NCBI RefSeq assembly: GCF_008017455.1 | Contig: NZ_VRTY01000008.1 | Coordinates: 1 to 64,000 of the forward strand | Length of the DNA stretch: 64,000 nucleotides | DNA from: Pontibacter qinzhouensis | GTDB taxonomy: Bacteria > Bacteroidota > Bacteroidia > Cytophagales > Hymenobacteraceae | Direction of reading: 5' to 3' | In this document: positions 60,871-64,000 of the stretch, one piece after another | How the letters are laid out: each line of letters starts with the position of its first letter | Position numbering within the stretch: the first letter of the stretch is position 1 | Program-made: the position numbers and the translations under genes | Notes under the pieces: model-generated | Databases searched by the model: none | What the model was told of the DNA's origin: nothing | What the model saw: only the letters and a program-made list of their open reading frames with translations

Positions 60871-61299
60871 CTACCCCACCTCCTCCGGATACCTGGCCTG
60901 CAGCATTTCTACGGTGTGCTGCATAAGCCTCTCCAGCACACTTACATTTACATCGGCTAGTTTGTTTATGTAGAGGCAGCCTTTTCCTGCCTTATGTTTA
61001 CCAAGTTCGGCCAATAACTCCTCCTGGCTCTGCAGACCTGGCAACAGGTACAGCGAAAAATTCTGTTTCCGTGGCGAAAAGCCTAGTAGAGGGGCATCTC
61101 CTTCGTGGCCGCTATCATATCTGTAATGGTACCGTCCAAAGCCCACGATGCTGCTCCCCCACATAACAGGCTCTTTGCCGGTAACCTTTTTCATTAGCTC
61201 CAGAAGCAGATAACTATCGGTTCGCTTTTTCTCGTTTTCGGGTAAGTTCAGGAAAGTACTTACCTGCTCATCTGTTGGTTTGGTTTTAGGCTCTTTCAT
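60871..61299 (-). CDS. DUF1801 family protein
   Basis: A 142-residue cytosolic protein with the DUF1801 pattern: YLLLELMKKVTGKEPVMWGSSIVGFGRYHY, then PLLGFSPRKQNFSLYLLPG, and GKGCLYINKLADVNVSVLERL. The fold is frataxin-like in solved relatives; the function is unsettled. I start at ATG 61299 (MKEPKTKPTDEQV), not 13 codons upstream. It converges with meaB, leaving only 18 bp. Confidence 0.88.
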   Translation of the reverse strand: MKEPKTKPTDEQVSTFLNLPENEKKRTDSYLLLELMKKVTGKEPVMWGSSIVGFGRYHYRYDSGHEGDAPLLGFSPRKQNFSLYLLPGLQSQEELLAELGKHKAGKGCLYINKLADVNVSVLERLMQHTVEMLQARYPEEVG

Positions 61300-61917
61300 A
61301 TAGAACAGTTGCTTTTGGTTGCGGCTGAGTGAAGGCATTTCTAATTTTACAAGACCGAAATTTACGTCTTTTTCCGGTACCAGCTAGTTCTATGGTAGCA
61401 GCAGTTACTTGTGCATAGCCCTTTTCTTTCCGAAAGATTAAATTTAGATTAATACCCATCGTACAAATTGTAAAAGTATGGTAAATTTGCACCGCTTCAT
61501 CTTAAGCTTAATGCTTCTTTTCACCACAACACCGCCCTCTGAGCCACGTATGGCCATTTTCTTTTATGGAAGAAAATAAACCGACACATGGCTGCAGCAA
61601 AACAAACACAATAAAAAAAACACTTATTTTATTTTTTTCTGGCTCTTGCAGCACTACAAGGAGGTATCAGTTTTGCCACCTAAAATTTAGTGTTACAGGC
61701 ACTTGCGGGATGCAAGGTTGCTAAAGCAGGGGCAGCTGGTAGTTGCCTGCAGGTACCCTGGTTAAAAACCATTATCTACAGATGAAACTGTAAACCAAAA
61801 TCCGGTGTTCGCTTACAACGCAACAGCTCTAGAGAGCCTGTGTGTTCGGCAACACCATACAAAACTATTTAACTAAGTTAACAGTAGCTCCTGGCCACGC
61901 AAGCAGCTAAACACCTT
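61300..61917. other. 618-bp spacer with an isolated promoter-like element
   Basis: TAAATTTG at 61483-61490 matches the Bacteroidota -7 consensus exactly on the plus strand, although no TTG sits at the ideal upstream spacing. The following 430 bp contain no convincing ORF and could be a long leader for the 61918 gene or a noncoding RNA. I do not see signatures of tmRNA, RNase P RNA or SRP RNA. Confidence 0.4.
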
Positions 61918-62271
61918 ATGAACGCAACTCAGGTAGATTTTCAGCAAATCCGGATTAAACATATTCTGTTTAAGTCCAAGGTTCGTTCTGTGCTGTACGG
62001 TGGCAAAAAAGACAATGCTTTTTTTGCCCTGGAAGGACCTATAAACACCTGGTTTAATACTATTGGCCTAATCCGCTACGGCGAAACTTCTGAAATGCGT
62101 GCACTTGCCGCTGTTCAGAAAGAGTTAAACGCTACGGCTGCCTTGCTTTTCAGCTTGTACGATAGCGGCAAAATAGAGCAGTCGCTGCAGGGGCTGGAGC
62201 AAGTGGAGGCTAACTCAGTGCAATTCCTGAAACTACTCAACCAGTTGGAAGAAAAGCTGAAAGATAAATAG
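61918..62271 (+). CDS. small CZB-domain-like protein lacking most zinc ligands
   Basis: A 117-residue all-helical protein. Its layout resembles chemoreceptor zinc-binding (CZB) domains: KHILFKSKVRSVLYGG first helix, a GPINTWF element where CZB has its Cys-x-Leu-Gly-Lys-Trp, a middle helix, and LEQVEANSVQFLKLLNQLEE last. Only the first His is obvious; the Cys and the paired His of the third helix appear replaced (VQKELNATAALL). I infer a degenerate stand-alone CZB-like sensor or structural protein, with low certainty on zinc binding. Confidence 0.6.
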   Translation: MNATQVDFQQIRIKHILFKSKVRSVLYGGKKDNAFFALEGPINTWFNTIGLIRYGETSEMRALAAVQKELNATAALLFSLYDSGKIEQSLQGLEQVEANSVQFLKLLNQLEEKLKDK

Positions 62272-62357
62272 CATTTCTTTCAACAACTCCCGTTACTGTT
62301 GCTCCCAATGTCCTCTCCTGGTAAAGAACAGGATACCTGCCTGCGTCATTATAGTCT

Positions 62358-63539
62358 TTATTTTTGATAAGTTATTCGGTAAACGGCGTTGTTTTTGTCG
62401 TCAGAAACCAGCAGCGCTCCATCGGGCATCACCAGCACATCTACGGGGCGGCCCCAGTCGTCGGTGCCATTTTGCAGCCAGCCTTCAGCAAAGGGTTCGT
62501 AAGCGGTTACATTGCCTGAGCCATCCAGTGAGGCCAGCATAAGCCGGTAACCAATTTTATCGGAACGGTTCCAGGAGCCATGTTCGGCAATAAAAATCTG
62601 GTGGCGGTACCTCTCCGGAAACATGCTGCCAGTGTAGAACTTCATACCCAAAGAGGCTCCATGCGGACTTAAGGTTCGGGCTGGCTTAACAAAATCGAGG
62701 CAGTTACGCTCGCTGCCAAACTCAGGATCTGATATGGTGCCGGCATGGCAGTAAGGGTAGCCAAAATGCAATCCTTTCTGGGGAGCACGGTTCAGCTCAT
62801 CGGGTGGCAGGTTATCGCCCAGCATGTCGCGACCATTATCGGTGAACCATAGTTCTTTTGTGTCGGGGTGCCAGTCGAAACCAACAGAGTTGCGTACGCC
62901 TTCTGCAAAAATCTCCAGGCCGGAGCCGTCTGGGTTAATGTGGGTAATGGTGGCGTAAATGGGTTTCTCGGGTTTGCAGATGTTGCAGGGTGCCCCCACC
63001 GGCACATATAGTTTGCTATCGGGCCCAAAGGCAATATATTTCCAGCCATGGTGCTGGTCGGTAGGGTATTTATCGGTCACGACTTCGTACTGAGGCTTGT
63101 TCCGGAAAGTCTGCTCTATGTTGGGGTAACGCAAAATGCGGCCAACCTCTGCTACATAAAGCGCTCCTTCATGATAGGCCACACCGTTTGGAGTGTCTAA
63201 ACCAGTGGCGACTTCCACCACATCTTCCGCCTGTCCGTCACCGTCGCGGTCAACCAGGGCGTATACTTTGTCGTTGCTGCGCGTGCCTACAAACACAATT
63301 CCGGAAGGGCTGATAGCCATAGAACGGGCATCGGTTACGTTGCGGGCATAATAATCTATCCGGAAGCCTTCGGGTAACTTTAACCTTTGGAGGTCTTCGT
63401 GCAGGGCAGCGGCAGGCCGGTTGGCTTCTGGCGCACTATCGGCCTGTGCTGTTTCGTCTGGCTTTCTGTCGGAGGAGCAGGCGGCCGTGAGCAGCAGCAG
63501 CGAAAGAGCAGAAACAAATGACCGGAATGGTACTTTCAT
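62358..63539 (-). CDS. sorbosone dehydrogenase-like lipoprotein (PQQ-type sugar dehydrogenase superfamily)
   Basis: A 393-residue lipoprotein (signal ending LLLLTAAC, cysteine near 21). The mature part is a six-bladed propeller of the soluble glucose/sorbosone dehydrogenase type: GFRIDYYARNVTDARSMAISPSG, VYALVDRDGDGQAEDV, GLDTPNGVAYHEGALYVAE, GVRNSVGFDWHPDTKELWFTDNGRD and FIAEHGSWNRS. PQQ and calcium binding are expected from the family but not proven. It appears monocistronic. Confidence 0.9.
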   Translation of the reverse strand: MKVPFRSFVSALSLLLLTAACSSDRKPDETAQADSAPEANRPAAALHEDLQRLKLPEGFRIDYYARNVTDARSMAISPSGIVFVGTRSNDKVYALVDRDGDGQAEDVVEVATGLDTPNGVAYHEGALYVAEVGRILRYPNIEQTFRNKPQYEVVTDKYPTDQHHGWKYIAFGPDSKLYVPVGAPCNICKPEKPIYATITHINPDGSGLEIFAEGVRNSVGFDWHPDTKELWFTDNGRDMLGDNLPPDELNRAPQKGLHFGYPYCHAGTISDPEFGSERNCLDFVKPARTLSPHGASLGMKFYTGSMFPERYRHQIFIAEHGSWNRSDKIGYRLMLASLDGSGNVTAYEPFAEGWLQNGTDDWGRPVDVLVMPDGALLVSDDKNNAVYRITYQK

Positions 63540-63769
63540 AGGCAGTATTTAAGGAGTTCGGAGGTAAAGGAAAAACATTTACAGAAGTACGCACAAGCTG
63601 CACCGGCAGGTTCAGAAAAAACTCAGGCGAACAGCAGTGCAAATATAAGTTTCTTTTAACCAATACAGGAAACGCAGCAGCAGACAAAATGATGTTCGTA
63701 CACAAAAACCGGAGACAATAGCCCTTAGCGTTTTTGCCTTATAAGGCTTCAGAAGGCTGATGTGCTTCA

Positions 63770-63826
63770 AATTATTCTAATCAAATCAGCCTTCCAAAGC
63801 TTTTTGAGCTGATTTTACTCAAGGGT
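63770..63826 (+). repeat. 57-bp dispersed element, copy 20
   Basis: AATTATTCTAATCAAATC, core GCCTTCCAAAGC, end CAAGGGT facing the alpha/beta-hydrolase stop 5 bp away. Confidence 0.85.
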
Positions 63827-63830
63827 GCTT

Positions 63831-64000
63831 CTAGCGTTGTGAGGTGTTTGTGCGTTGCTGCCGCAGGAGCTTTGCCACCTCCTGCAACAGGTGCGTGTGG
63901 CCTGTTTGCAGCACCTTCAGTTTGCCCTTGTCCAATGCCTGCACAAAGGCTTCGAACCGTTTGGGTGCTATTACCTTGTCGAACTGGCCCAGGTAGACCG
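63831..64000 (-). CDS. alpha/beta-hydrolase, C-terminal fragment (cut by window)
   Basis: The last 55 codons of a minus-strand gene entering from the right edge. YLGQFDKVIAPKRFEAFV carries the catalytic Asp position, and QTGHTHLLQEV the catalytic His, of an alpha/beta-hydrolase, ending KLLRQQRTNTSQR. The family is assigned from these two C-terminal motifs only, so substrate class is unknown. Confidence 0.65.
   Translation of the reverse strand, partial: VYLGQFDKVIAPKRFEAFVQALDKGKLKVLQTGHTHLLQEVAKLLRQQRTNTSQR

Noticed and set aside
61493-61917. tmRNA, RNase P RNA or SRP RNA in the long spacer
   Set aside because: I could not find the characteristic conserved cores of any of these RNAs, so only a generic transcript possibility is noted.
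1698-63826. Dispersed 57-bp elements as CRISPR repeats
   Set aside because: Copies are kilobases apart, lie on both strands and vary in sequence; there is no spacer array and no cas gene.

Overview
The window comes from a member of the Bacteroidota, most likely the Cytophagales/Hymenobacteraceae (Pontibacter-like); that placement is inferred from gene content, not from a database search. Supporting features are type IX secretion genes (a PorQ homologue, a PorE-like OmpA protein and a cargo protein with a C-terminal sorting domain), SusC/RagA-style TonB receptors with DUF4249 and DUF4374 partner lipoproteins, DUF5723, DUF6702, GH3-family and DUF4212 proteins, and poor Shine-Dalgarno signals. 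No rRNA, tRNA or CRISPR array was seen. Both ends cut through genes: a cNMP/CBS/DUF294 protein on the left and the C-terminus of an alpha/beta-hydrolase on the right.

Layout. 1-11 kb: acetate uptake and activation (acs, a lone receiver protein, the VC_2705-type acetate symporter and its DUF4212 partner, with a DUF294 regulator nearby). A metal-chaperone-like lipoprotein and a decayed restriction-modification locus lie in the same stretch. 11-22 kb: an IS1-like zinc-ribbon/HTH protein, an SDR oxidoreductase, the proteostasis genes hslU and lon, porQ, a porE-like gene and surE. 22-33 kb: a lipid-kinase-like protein, DUF6702 and LysM proteins, rseP, dxr, an Rpn-type nuclease, a GH3 protein, OsmC, a PH-domain protein and dnaA. 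33-46 kb: a 5'-nucleotidase split into two genes, a T9SS cargo protein, an M20 amidohydrolase, the two methylmalonyl-CoA mutase subunits and small hypothetical genes. 46-57 kb: an iron-type uptake cluster (DUF4198, PepSY, DUF4374 and a TonB receptor broken by one in-frame stop), then DUF5723 and a second TonB receptor/DUF4249 pair. 57-64 kb: a GHL10 glycosidase, meaB (chaperone GTPase for the mutase), a DUF1801 protein, a CZB-like small protein and a sorbosone-dehydrogenase-like lipoprotein.

The most striking structure is not a gene. About twenty copies of a 57-58 bp element, plus one 14-bp half copy, are scattered through the spacers on both strands. Each begins near AATTATTCTAATGA, carries a CCTTCCGAAGG-type hairpin, has a variable middle and ends in CAAGGGT. 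Its length is almost constant. Where it lies beside a gene 3' end, the CAAGGGT end faces that gene in nearly every case, so outgoing RNA would read a hairpin followed by a T-rich stretch. I infer a mobile or gene-converted terminator-like repeat. A second family is a 143-bp MITE-like element with terminal inverted repeats (two copies of identical length and one diverged relative). There are also several REP-like palindromes and recurring AT-rich words, so the spacers appear to be built from a small shared vocabulary.
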